In this document: positions 16,588 through 24,863 of the stretch, in pieces
How positions within the stretch are numbered: position 1 is the first letter of the stretch
Layout: each line of letters opens with the position of its first letter
From: Streptomyces chumphonensis
GTDB lineage: Bacteria; Actinomycetota; Actinomycetes; Streptomycetales; Streptomycetaceae
Length of the DNA: 64,000 nucleotides
Reading direction: 5' to 3'
NCBI RefSeq assembly: GCF_014779715.1
Contig: NZ_JACXYU010000018.1
Span: 1 to 64,000, forward strand
Notes under the pieces: generated by a model
Seen by the model: only the letters and a program-made list of their open reading frames with translations
The model's database searches: none
What the model was told of the DNA's origin: nothing
Translations under genes and position numbers: made by a program

Positions 16588-17729
16588 GCGTCCGTCCTCT
16601 CCACGATCGCGACCGTGTTGACGCCGCCGAAACCGAAGGCGTCCACCTGCGCCAGCGTCAGACCGGGCGCGTGCAGGGCCTCGTCGCGGACGAAGCGGAA
16701 CCGGTCGGCCTCCGGCACGGGCTCCCGCAGGCCGACGGTGGCCGGCACGCGGCCGGTCGCCATGGCCCGCAGCGCGACGATCAGGCTGAGCAGCCCCGAC
16801 CCTCCGGAGGTGTGCCCGGTCATCGACTTCAGAGCGGTCATCAGCGGAACGTCGGCGTCGCTCCCGAACGCGGCGGAGATCGCGGTCGCCTCCGTCTCGT
16901 CGTTGAGCAGCGTCCCGGTGCCGTGCAGCATGACCAGGTCGATGTCGACGGGCTTGACGCCCGCCTGGTCGTGTGCGGAGCGGACCGCCTCGGTGATGCC
17001 CGCGGCGTCCGGTGCGGTGACGTGGTGGGCGTCGCAGTTGACGCTGACGGCGCGCAGCCGGCCGAGCGAGGTGCCCGTCTCGTCGGCGGACTCCCGGCGC
17101 AGCACCACGGCCGCCGCGCCCTCACCCATCAGCACGCCCTTGCGGTCGCGGTCGAAGGGCTGCACCTGTCGCGGCGGCTCCATGTGCACGCGGTCCAGCA
17201 GCCCGTGCATGCTCTCGGTGAGCGTGTCCACCCCGGCGACGATCACGTGGTCGGCCTCGCCGGCGTGCAGCATGTCGGCGCCGAGCGCCAGCGCGTGCAG
17301 GGAGGCGGAGCAGGCGTTGGAGAACGTGTAGCTCTGGACGGTGCCGAAGCGTTCCCGCAGCGCGGTGCCGAAGTGCAGTCGGTCCACGCTGAAGTCGGCG
17401 CCGTCCCGCCAGCCCAGCTCGGCCGACCGCAGCTCGCGCAGACCGGTGCCCACCAGGACGGGCACGTCCCGCAGGTCCCGGTCGATACCGGCCTGCCGCG
17501 CGGCCTCCTCCACGACGCGCAGCAGCCACCGGGTCGCCCGGTACGGCTCGTCGGCGCCGGGTTCCGGCCGGTCGTCGATCTCGTAGGCGTGCCGGGCCCG
17601 GTACCGCTCGCGGTCGAACCCGCGCAGCTCGGCCAGTCCGCTGCGCCCCTCGCACAGGGCGTCGAAGACCTCGTCCACGCCGGAGCCGATGCTGGCCATC
17701 GCCCCGGCGCCGGTCACCAGGACGCTCAT
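16584..17729 (-). CDS. Beta-ketoacyl synthase, active (second KS-alpha)
   Basis: 381 residues. Cys140 (FSNACSAS), His269 (LHGTGTLLND) and His306 (TGHTSGGSG) complete the triad. Sequence differs well from the other two active KSs, so it may handle a different chain length or starter. Start ATG at 17727-17729. It pairs with the Cys-less homologue encoded next. Confidence 0.9.
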   Translation of the reverse strand: MSVLVTGAGAMASIGSGVDEVFDALCEGRSGLAELRGFDRERYRARHAYEIDDRPEPGADEPYRATRWLLRVVEEAARQAGIDRDLRDVPVLVGTGLRELRSAELGWRDGADFSVDRLHFGTALRERFGTVQSYTFSNACSASLHALALGADMLHAGEADHVIVAGVDTLTESMHGLLDRVHMEPPRQVQPFDRDRKGVLMGEGAAAVVLRRESADETGTSLGRLRAVSVNCDAHHVTAPDAAGITEAVRSAHDQAGVKPVDIDLVMLHGTGTLLNDETEATAISAAFGSDADVPLMTALKSMTGHTSGGSGLLSLIVALRAMATGRVPATVGLREPVPEADRFRFVRDEALHAPGLTLAQVDAFGFGGVNTVAIVERTDA

Positions 17730-17760
17730 GACACTCCTCCCGGGAGTGCGCGGCGCACGT

Positions 17761-18990
17761 TCACTGCTGCCCCTCGTACTTGCCGTAGATGACGACGGAG
17801 TTGTTGCCCCCGAAGGCGAGCCCGTTGTTCTGCACGACGCGCAGGTCCGCCTCGACCGCCTGGTTGGGCACGCAGTCGACCGCGCACTCGGGGTCCGTCT
17901 CGACGTGGTTGATCGTCGGGGGGATGAACCCCTCGGTGATCGCCAGCGCACAGGCGATGGAGGCCAGCGCGCTGGCGGCCCCCATGCTGTGGCCGATCAT
18001 CGACTTGATCGAGACGGTGCGGGGCGGCTCGTCGCCGAAGACGCGGCGGATGGCGGCGGCCTCCGTCACGTCGTTCGCCTTCGTACCGGTTCCGTGGGCG
18101 GAGATGAAGTCCACCTCGGACGGCTTGACCTCGGCGTCGTCCAGTGCGAGCTGCATGCACCGCGCGACGCTGTCCTGGTTGGGCGCGACGGGGTGGTACG
18201 CGTCGCAGTTCAGCCCGTAGCCGAGGACCTCCGCGTAGATCCGGGCACCCCGGGCCAGGGCGGACTCCAGGCTCTCCATGAGCAGCACGCCGGCGCCCTC
18301 ACCGGTGAGGATGCCCTGGCGGTTGATGTCGAAGGGCTGGCACCGCTCGGGCGCGATCGTCCCGAGCCGGTAGAAGCCGGTGAACGTCTTGCGGCACAGC
18401 GCGTCGGCGCCGCCGCACAGGGCGTACTCCACGTCCCCGCTGCGGATCGCGTCGTACCCGTAGCCGATGGCGTAGTTGCCCGCGGCGCACGCCGTGGGCA
18501 GCGTGACGGCCTCCACGTGCCGCAGGCCGAGTTCCTGGGCGACGGCCGCCGAGAGCCGTCCGGCGGGAACCCGGCGCGCGACCGTCGCGTCCATGGCCTC
18601 GGGGCCGTGACGGACCTCCGACTCGACGAGCTGGTCCAGATCCCTGGACTCGCCGTCCGTCGTACCGACGGACGTCAGGCAGCGCCGCAGTCGTAGGTCG
18701 TCACTGTCCAGCCCGGCGTCGGCGACCGCCATGCGTGCCGCCGAAACGGAGAACTGGCTGGCGCGCCCCAGGCTTTCGGGGTCGAGCCGGTGGATCCACG
18801 CGCTCGGGTCGAACGTCTCGATCTCGCAGCCGACGGCGTGGTCGAATCCCGTGGTGTCGAACGCTGTGATGGGTTTTGCCGCACTCCGCCCGGAGCGCAG
18901 CCCGGAAAGGAAATCAGCAGTGCCGATTCCTATACTGGAAACCGCTCCGAGCCCTGTGATGACGACCCTGCGGGCCGATGCGTCGAGCAT
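17761..18990 (-). CDS. Beta-ketoacyl synthase, active (FabF-like)
   Basis: 409 residues, the most FabF-like of the set. Cys168 (LPTACAAG), His299 (AHGTGTKAND) and His334 (GHSMGAAS). It lies second in the operon after an ACP and has no adjacent Cys-less partner, so it may act as a homodimer in initiation or pair with the distant homologue at 7,423-8,535. Confidence 0.92.
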   Translation of the reverse strand: MLDASARRVVITGLGAVSSIGIGTADFLSGLRSGRSAAKPITAFDTTGFDHAVGCEIETFDPSAWIHRLDPESLGRASQFSVSAARMAVADAGLDSDDLRLRRCLTSVGTTDGESRDLDQLVESEVRHGPEAMDATVARRVPAGRLSAAVAQELGLRHVEAVTLPTACAAGNYAIGYGYDAIRSGDVEYALCGGADALCRKTFTGFYRLGTIAPERCQPFDINRQGILTGEGAGVLLMESLESALARGARIYAEVLGYGLNCDAYHPVAPNQDSVARCMQLALDDAEVKPSEVDFISAHGTGTKANDVTEAAAIRRVFGDEPPRTVSIKSMIGHSMGAASALASIACALAITEGFIPPTINHVETDPECAVDCVPNQAVEADLRVVQNNGLAFGGNNSVVIYGKYEGQQ

Positions 18991-19011
18991 GGTTCTCCCC
19001 GATTCCGTGAC

Positions 19012-19263
19012 TTACCAGCCGGCGGCTTCGGAAACGACCTCGTAAACGCCCTTCAGGTTCACCATGCGACCCAGCTCGGACTGGTCGATGACCACGTTGA
19101 ACGTCTTCTCCAGCGACGCGAGGATCTCGATCGCGCGGAGCGAGTCCGCGTTGTGGTCCTCCTTGAACAGGCTGGTTTCCGTCACCTCTTCGGGCTCCAG
19201 CTCAAGGATGTCGCAGACGATTTCGCTGATCTTTTCCTGGCGCTCGGCAACCACCGTGCTCAT
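19012..19263 (-). CDS. Acyl carrier protein 2
   Basis: 83-residue ACP with attachment motif NADSLRAIEI (Ser41). It is the first gene of the operon; GGAGG precedes the ATG at 19261-19263 by a normal distance. It differs enough from ACP 1 to suggest a separate task, for example priming. Confidence 0.93.
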   Translation of the reverse strand: MSTVVAERQEKISEIVCDILELEPEEVTETSLFKEDHNADSLRAIEILASLEKTFNVVIDQSELGRMVNLKGVYEVVSEAAGW

Positions 19264-19305
19264 AGCCTGTTCCTCCGTAAATCCGAAGACCCTCTGACGG
19301 CGTCA

Positions 19306-19334
19306 ACTCTAGGATCGATCGAGTCTCGATCCAA
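19306..19334 (-). promoter_or_regulatory. Candidate promoter of the 19-kb operon
   Basis: On the minus strand TTGGAT (19334-19329) is followed after exactly 17 bases by TAGAGT (19311-19306), a good match to Streptomyces HrdB-type promoters. Transcription would start near 19299, leaving a leader of about 36 bases with a GGAGG site. Predicted by eye only. Confidence 0.5.
19317..19331. promoter_or_regulatory. Palindromic operator candidate inside the operon promoter
   Basis: GATCGAG-T-CTCGATC is a perfect 7-bp-arm palindrome covering the spacer and part of the -35 box of the proposed promoter, where a repressor would block polymerase. Confidence 0.4.
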
Positions 19335-19500
19335 AGGTTTGTCCGCTAACTGCCAACGCCATGTGTTCGTAACTCCACGGACACCTATCAGCGAGAAAAG
19401 CTGCCAATCCGGCGGCGCTACCGGCGAGTAGGGGGCAGGTCGATGCCGGGCCCCGGACATTCCCTCCGACTCCGGTCACACCAGGGTCCGCCGGACACGA

Positions 19501-19536
19501 CGAGAGGGGCCCGCCGTTTCCGGCGGGCCCCTCTCG
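19501..19536. terminator. Terminator hairpin downstream of the regulator gene
   Basis: A perfect 16-bp stem (19501-19516 with 19521-19536) and TTTC loop. It lies between the 3' end of the regulator gene and the operon promoter, and so insulates the biosynthetic operon from read-through. The rest of 19264-19714 contains the promoter, two TGCCAA motifs (19351, 19402) and no gene that I can see. Confidence 0.8.
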
Positions 19537-19714
19537 CGGGTACCTCGGTCGTGGGCGCGGCCCACCGTCCGGTGGTGCTCCTCGGGCGCGGCTCCGGGCG
19601 GAGCCGCGACGCCCGGGCCCCTCGCAGAGCGCGGGGCGGTTCGGTCCGTCCAGCCGCAGGTCGTCGACCATGCGGCCCGACTCCCGCTTCACCCCCTCCT
19701 TCGGCGGCCCGACG

Positions 19715-20548
19715 TCAGGTCCGGCGCGCCGAGACCTCTCCCCAGCGTCCGTTTCCCGCCTTCAGCAGCCCCGCCCGAGCGGCCAGAGCTCCGGCCTGAA
19801 AACGTGACTTGGCGCCCAACTCGTTCATGAGCGCGGCCACATGACGGCGATAGGTGCGCACCGACATGCCGGCCTCCTTGGCCGCGGCGTCGTCGGTGAA
19901 GCCCCGGCCCAACAGGTCCAGGACCCTCAGGACGTTCCGCCGGCGGGCCGCGTCGGCGGTCGCGCTGAAATACGCGGGATCGGTGGCCTCGAGTCGGCCC
20001 GTGCTCTCCAGCAACTGCTGAAGGGTGACCGCGACCGTGGTGTCGTGGACGACGATTCCCTTGGAATCGTCACGGCTTTCCGCGTCACCGTTCAGGATGA
20101 CGACCATCTCCCGGTCCACTATGGCCAGGCTCCGCTGCACAGGGCCTTCGACGACGACCTGCGGTCGCGCCCCCCTGAGATAGCGGAGAAACCCCTCACT
20201 CCCGAAGGGCGCGGGTGGGCAGACTAAAGTGACGTGCACTCCGTGGTCGACGAGTTGGGACACCGTCCTGGCCACGATCCGCAGACGTTCTTCGACGCCT
20301 CCACCGCCGCCCCCCGGAGGGGAATCCGCCAGGCACCAGGTCACCGTGTGTTCTGCCGTCAGAACGATCCGGGTCATCCAGCGGATCGAGGAGTCGGGGC
20401 CGGCGGGCGCCGTCGTCCCGATCGCCCTGGCCGCGCCCAGCCTCGCTTCGCCGGCTCCACCGGGAGCCGGGCCCTCGTCGGGAAACATCTGTCTGAGTTG
20501 CCCATCAGAGGAAAGATCTCCGACGGGCCGCACATGAGCATGCAACAA
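19715..20548 (-). CDS. LuxR-type cluster-situated transcriptional regulator
   Basis: Up to 277 residues. The C-terminal 70 residues form a LuxR-type helix-turn-helix (LLGRGFTDDAAAKEAGMSVR, then TYRRHVAALMNELGAKSRFQ). The N-terminal part (TVSQLVDHGVHVTLVCPPAP, EGPVQRSLAIVDREMVVILN) resembles the phospholipase-D-like sensor region of TrmB/LuxR hybrid regulators common in Streptomyces. It probably controls the adjacent operon and exporter. The start is uncertain: 20548 is a TTG, GTG at 20533 and ATG at 20377 are alternatives, and none has a strong ribosome site. It contains one TTA codon. Confidence 0.75.
   Translation of the reverse strand: MLHAHVRPVGDLSSDGQLRQMFPDEGPAPGGAGEARLGAARAIGTTAPAGPDSSIRWMTRIVLTAEHTVTWCLADSPPGGGGGGVEERLRIVARTVSQLVDHGVHVTLVCPPAPFGSEGFLRYLRGARPQVVVEGPVQRSLAIVDREMVVILNGDAESRDDSKGIVVHDTTVAVTLQQLLESTGRLEATDPAYFSATADAARRRNVLRVLDLLGRGFTDDAAAKEAGMSVRTYRRHVAALMNELGAKSRFQAGALAARAGLLKAGNGRWGEVSARRT
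20225..20227 (-). promoter_or_regulatory. TTA leucine codon in the regulator gene (bldA control point)
   Basis: Within HVTLVCPP the Leu is encoded by TTA, in frame with the regulator. TTA is very rare in Streptomyces and needs the bldA tRNA, so translation of the regulator is probably delayed to the developmental or stationary phase. Confidence 0.75.
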
Positions 20549-21081
20549 AATTCAAGCCCCCGTTGCTCGGCCGCAAAGTTTCAGCGGTTTGCCGCAATCC
20601 TTCCACTCGCGTGTCGCCAAGGATCCAAGACTGCCGAAACCAGAAACTACTCGGAAGTAATTTCCGATGGGCGCCGATGACTCCCCATCCGGCGCCCGAT
20701 GCTACCTTTTCCCAGGCGAAAGACTACCACGCGCCGACCGGCCCGAGTTGGTTGCCAATTGAATGAACTGAGACCCCCAGACCGGCGAACGGCGCCACAC
20801 CACCGGAATGACGCGACGCTTTCCGATGGAAGAACAGCAGACTCCACCCGTGAAGTGAAGACACCGGAGAGCGACGTTCGGTCTCCCCAATGGCAAGTAC
20901 TTGCCAAGACCCCCGAGAACGCTTGTTCCGGCAGCGCGCCCATCAGCAAAATTACCGACGAGTTCAGAAACGCCCCACCGGCTGGCACCGCCGACGTGTC
21001 AGCTTCCGGCCACCCGCGACAGCCCGTGGCGCGCCGACCTCCCCGGCCGGCCAGGGCCGCCGTCCCCGAGGAGTCAGAGTC
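20549..21081. other. Divergent intergenic region between regulator and exporter
   Basis: About 530 bases without a convincing gene and visibly more A+T-rich than the flanks. It should hold the promoters of the regulator (minus) and exporter (plus) and contains a perfect 16-bp palindrome at 20891-20906 and a further TTGCCAA half-site at 20752-20758. Confidence 0.6.
20891..20906. promoter_or_regulatory. 16-bp palindrome, operator candidate
   Basis: TGGCAAGTACTTGCCA is a perfect inverted repeat 176 bp before the exporter start. Its half-site TGCCA also appears as TGCCAA at 19351 and 19402, upstream of the biosynthetic operon promoter, suggesting one regulator acts at both places. Confidence 0.45.
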
Positions 21082-22680
21082 GTGACCGCAGCCCAGCCCG
21101 CGTCGGGTCCACCGACCGGCACCTCCGAACCGTCCCCCACTCCGGCTCAATGGCTGGCCCTGTCCGTGCTGATCCTGGCCCAGTTGGCCGTCTGGCTGGA
21201 CAACACCATCCTGAACGTCGCGCTGAAGACGCTCGCCGACCCCGAGGAGGGCCTGGGCGCGACACCGAGCGAACTGCAGTGGAGCATCAGCTCCTACACC
21301 CTCGTCTTCGCCGTGCTCCTCTTCACCGGGGGCGTCCTGGCCGACCGCTACGGCCAGCGCCGGATCCTCCTGATCGGCGTGGGCGTCTTCGGTGTCTGCT
21401 CGGCCTGGGCCGCCTGGTCCGACTCCCCCACCGAACTGATCGTCGCCCGGGGCGCGATGGGGATCGGCAGCGCCATGATCATGCCGGCCACCCTCTCCCT
21501 CATCTCGCAGGTCTTCGGTGCGGCGCACCGGGCGAAGGCGATCGCCATCTGGTCCGGGTGCAGCGGGCTGGCCATCGCCGCGGGCCCGCTGATCAGCGGT
21601 GCCCTGCTGGAGCACTTCTGGTGGGGTTCCGTCTTCCTGGTCAACGTGCCGCTGGTCCTCCTCGTGGTGGCCGGTGCCCTGGTCTACCTGCCGGCGGCGA
21701 GCGCGCGCGACCGGCGCAGGTTCGACCCGCTCGGCGTGCTCCTGTCGACCCTCGGCGTCTTCGCCGTCGTCTACGGGATCATCGAGGGAGGCCACCGCAA
21801 CGCGTGGCTGGAGTGGAACGTCCTCGGGTTCATCGTGGGCGGCCTCGCGCTGCTGTGCGTCTTCGCGTTCGTCGAACTCCGCACCGCCAACCCCAGTTTC
21901 GACATCAGACTCTTCCGCAACCGCCAGTTCTCCGGCGCGAGCGTGGCCATCATGCTGACCTTCTTCGGCCTGACCGGATCGCAGTACTACGCGACCTTCT
22001 ACCTGCAGGGGCCGCGCGCGCAGACCCCGTTCGAGGCCGGCATGACGCTGGCCCCCGTCGCTCTGGGCGTCCTGGTCGGCGCCCCCCTGGCGGCGGCCCT
22101 GGTCAAGCGATGGGGCGCCCAACGCGTCGTCACCGCCTGCATGCTGACGGCGGCGGCCACGTTCTTCGGCTACGTCTTCTTCGACGCGAGCACTCCGCTG
22201 CCGTGGTTCTGGCTGCTGCTCGTCGTACAGGGGATCGGGCTCGGTGGCTGTGTCGCTCCCACCACCGAGATCATCATCGCGGCGCTGCCCGCCGACCGCA
22301 CGGGGGTCGGCTCCGCGGTCAACAACTCGCTGCGCCAGATCGGCGGCGTGCTCGGGGTGGCGGTACTGGGAACCGTGCTGGTCAGCGTCTACCGCGACCA
22401 GATCACGCCGGACCTCGCCCAGCTGCCCCCGGCCGCGGCGGAATCGGCCGAGAACTCCGCCGAGGGCGCCCGCTTCGTGGCCGAGCAGCTGAACCTGCCC
22501 GGCCTCGTGGAGTCGGCGAACCAGAGCTTCCTGGAGGCCATGCACGTCACGACGGTGATCGGGGCGGCGATGGCGGCGATCGGAGCGGTGATCATCTGGT
22601 TCACCCTCGCCAAGCACCGGGCCCCCGGCCCGCAGGAGCCGGTCCGGACCGAGGAGGACGGGGTGGACGCCGCCGTGTGA
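21082..22680 (+). CDS. MFS exporter, DHA2 (14-TM) family
   Basis: 532 residues from the GTG at 21082, which is preceded by GAGGAG; longer reading frames upstream lack a ribosome site. LALSVLILAQLAVWLDNTIL (TM1 with the D1-type motif), GGVLADRYGQRRIL (motif A) and fourteen hydrophobic segments identify an EmrB/QacA-type proton-driven drug exporter. Being divergent from the cluster regulator, it is the likely export and self-resistance protein for the product of the adjacent operon. Confidence 0.9.
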   Translation: MTAAQPASGPPTGTSEPSPTPAQWLALSVLILAQLAVWLDNTILNVALKTLADPEEGLGATPSELQWSISSYTLVFAVLLFTGGVLADRYGQRRILLIGVGVFGVCSAWAAWSDSPTELIVARGAMGIGSAMIMPATLSLISQVFGAAHRAKAIAIWSGCSGLAIAAGPLISGALLEHFWWGSVFLVNVPLVLLVVAGALVYLPAASARDRRRFDPLGVLLSTLGVFAVVYGIIEGGHRNAWLEWNVLGFIVGGLALLCVFAFVELRTANPSFDIRLFRNRQFSGASVAIMLTFFGLTGSQYYATFYLQGPRAQTPFEAGMTLAPVALGVLVGAPLAAALVKRWGAQRVVTACMLTAAATFFGYVFFDASTPLPWFWLLLVVQGIGLGGCVAPTTEIIIAALPADRTGVGSAVNNSLRQIGGVLGVAVLGTVLVSVYRDQITPDLAQLPPAAAESAENSAEGARFVAEQLNLPGLVESANQSFLEAMHVTTVIGAAMAAIGAVIIWFTLAKHRAPGPQEPVRTEEDGVDAAV

Positions 22681-22709
22681 GGCGGCGTCGGCACGGCAGT
22701 GCCGAACGG

Positions 22710-22752
22710 GGACGGGGCCCGGCGGCTCGGTGTGGGCCGCCGGGCCCCGTCC
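22710..22752. terminator. Bidirectional terminator
   Basis: A 17-bp perfect stem (22710-22726 with 22736-22752) and 9-base loop between the convergent exporter and aldehyde dehydrogenase genes. Confidence 0.8.
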
Positions 22753-22767
22753 GTCATCCCGTGGCGC

Positions 22768-24201
22768 TCAGAGTGCCGTCATGACGTGCTTGACGCGGGT
22801 GTAGTCGTCGAAGCCGTAGGACGAGAGGTCCTTGCCGTAGCCGGACTTCTTGAAGCCGCCGTGCGGCATCTCCGCGACCAGCGGGATGTGCGTGTTGATC
22901 CACACGCAGCCGAAGTCGAGGGACTTCGACAACCGCATGGCACGGCCGTGGTCGGACGTCCACACCGACGAGGCGAGCGCGTACTCGACGCCGTTGGCCC
23001 ACTCGACGGCCTGCTCGTCGTCCTGGAACCGCTGCACGGTGATGACCGGGCCGAACACCTCGTTCTGGACGATCTCGTCGTCCTGCCGCAGACCGGACAC
23101 GACGGTCGGGGCGAAGAAGTAGCCCTGCTCACCGACGCGCTCACCGCCCGTCTCGACCTTGGCGTGGGCCGGAAGGCGCTCGATGAAGCCCTGCACCTTC
23201 TCCAGGTGGACCGCGTTGTTCAGCGGGCCGTAGAAGCAGTCCTCATCGCTCACGTCGCCCGTCCTGACCTCGGCGGCGGCCTTCGCGAGCGCGGAGACGA
23301 ACTCGTCGTGCACGCTGTCGTGGACGAGGACGCGGGTGGCCGCCGTGCAGTCCTGACCGGCGTTGAAGAAGCCCGCGTCCCGGATGCCCTCGACGGCGGC
23401 GGGGACGTCCGCGTCACCGAAGACGACGACCGGGGCCTTGCCGCCCAGCTCCAGGTGCACCCGCTTGACGTCCTTGGAGGCGCTGGCGGCCACCTCGATG
23501 CCGGCCCGTACGGAACCGGTGATCGAGGCCATGGCCGGGGTCTTGTGCTCGACCATGAGCCGACCGGTGTCCCGGTCCCCGCAGACGACGTTGAAGACGC
23601 CCCTGGGCAGGACCGACCCCAGCACCTCGGCGAGGAAGACGGCCGAGGCGGGCGTGGTGTCGGACGGCTTCAGGACGACCGTGTTGCCCGCCGCGATGGC
23701 CGGGGCGAACTTCCACACGGCCATCATCATCGGGTAGTTCCACGGCGCGACCTGCGCGCAGACGCCGATGGGCTCGCGGCGGACGAAGGAGGTCATGCCC
23801 TCCATGTACTCGCCCGCCGACTTGCCCTCCAGCATCCGCGCCGCGCCCGCGAAGAAGCGGATCTGGTCGAGCATCATCGGCAGTTCCTCCTGCCGGGTCA
23901 GCTCCAGGGGCTTGCCGGTGTCCTCGCACTCGATCGCCAGCAGCTCGTCGGCCCGGGCCTCCAGGGCGTCGGCGATCTTCAGCAGCGCCAGCTGCCGGGT
24001 GCCCGGCGTGGCGTCGCGCCAGGCGGGGAAGGCCTTCTCGGCGGCGGCCATGGCGGCGTCCACGTCGGCGGCCGACGACAGCGCGGCCAGCGCGTACGTC
24101 TCGCCGGTCGTCGGGTCGACCACCTCGGTGGTCCGCCCGTCCGCGGCGTCCCGGAACTCCCCGTCGATGTAGTTGCGCAGCCGACGCAGCTCGGTGGTCA
24201 C
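22768..24201 (-). CDS. gamma-Aminobutyraldehyde dehydrogenase-type aldehyde dehydrogenase
   Basis: 477 residues from a GTG start. NAD(P)-dependent aldehyde dehydrogenase with GSVRAG (nucleotide site), ELGGKAPVVV (general base Glu) and FNAGQDCTAATRV (catalytic Cys). The LRNYIDGEF start and overall text match the PatD/PuuC-like enzymes that oxidise 4-aminobutanal to GABA in putrescine breakdown. Divergent from an Lrp gene and close to a polyamine-type aminotransferase, which fits that pathway. Confidence 0.85.
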   Translation of the reverse strand: MTTELRRLRNYIDGEFRDAADGRTTEVVDPTTGETYALAALSSAADVDAAMAAAEKAFPAWRDATPGTRQLALLKIADALEARADELLAIECEDTGKPLELTRQEELPMMLDQIRFFAGAARMLEGKSAGEYMEGMTSFVRREPIGVCAQVAPWNYPMMMAVWKFAPAIAAGNTVVLKPSDTTPASAVFLAEVLGSVLPRGVFNVVCGDRDTGRLMVEHKTPAMASITGSVRAGIEVAASASKDVKRVHLELGGKAPVVVFGDADVPAAVEGIRDAGFFNAGQDCTAATRVLVHDSVHDEFVSALAKAAAEVRTGDVSDEDCFYGPLNNAVHLEKVQGFIERLPAHAKVETGGERVGEQGYFFAPTVVSGLRQDDEIVQNEVFGPVITVQRFQDDEQAVEWANGVEYALASSVWTSDHGRAMRLSKSLDFGCVWINTHIPLVAEMPHGGFKKSGYGKDLSSYGFDDYTRVKHVMTAL

Positions 24202-24366
24202 GTCAACACCCTCCTGCTCAGTTGTCCAATGGGTGAGACGTACACCCTAACCGCCCGGCCCGCGTTTTCAACAGGGCGACCAGCTCACTGAGTGCGGATT
24301 CCGTTGCATACGAAGTGATCCACAACGAAAAACATAGCCTTCCGCTTGCATCGCGGAGCAGACCTC

Positions 24367-24861
24367 GTGCAGAGTGAGGTCGTGGCTCGTGATGAGAAGA
24401 AACCGAACGGCACCGGGACGATCGACGCCGTCTCCCTGGCGATCATCGAACAGCTCCAGGAGGACGGGCGCCGCCCCTACGCCGCCATCGGCAAGGCCGT
24501 GGGCCTCTCCGAGGCGGCCGTGCGGCAGCGCGTGCAGAAGTTGCAGGACCAGGGCGTCATGCAGATCGTCGCCGTCACCGACCCGCTGACCGTGGGACTG
24601 CTGCGCCAGGCCATGGTCGGCATCAACGTCGACGGTGATCTCGAGCCCGTGGCCGAAGCCCTCGCGGAGCTGACGGAGGTCGACTACGTCGTCGTGACGG
24701 CGGGGTCGTTCGACCTCCTCGTCGAGATCGTCTGCGAGGACGACGAGCACCTGCTCGAAATGATCAACAAGCGCATCCGCACGCTGCCCGGTGTCCGTTC
24801 CACCGAGAGCTTCGTCTACCTCAAGCTGCGCAAGCAGACCTACACCTGGGGAACCCGATAA
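24367..24861 (+). CDS. Lrp/AsnC family transcriptional regulator
   Basis: About 164 residues with an N-terminal winged helix (AIIEQLQEDGRRPYAAIGKA, LSEAAVRQRVQKLQDQGVM) and a C-terminal RAM effector domain (GINVDGDLEPVAEALAELTE, VDYVVVTAGSFDLLVEIVCE). It probably senses an amino acid or polyamine and controls the divergent dehydrogenase and downstream aminotransferase. GTG 24367 is chosen; GTG 24382 and an upstream start at 24346 are possible. The 165 bp before it is the shared control region. Confidence 0.88.
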   Translation: MQSEVVARDEKKPNGTGTIDAVSLAIIEQLQEDGRRPYAAIGKAVGLSEAAVRQRVQKLQDQGVMQIVAVTDPLTVGLLRQAMVGINVDGDLEPVAEALAELTEVDYVVVTAGSFDLLVEIVCEDDEHLLEMINKRIRTLPGVRSTESFVYLKLRKQTYTWGTR

Positions 24862-24863
24862 CC

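Noticed and set aside
1..22680. Classical aromatic type II PKS or non-ribosomal peptide cluster
   Set aside because: No aromatase/cyclase set apart from one SRPBCC protein, no adenylation or condensation domains, and the presence of ER and dehydratases argues for a reduced chain.
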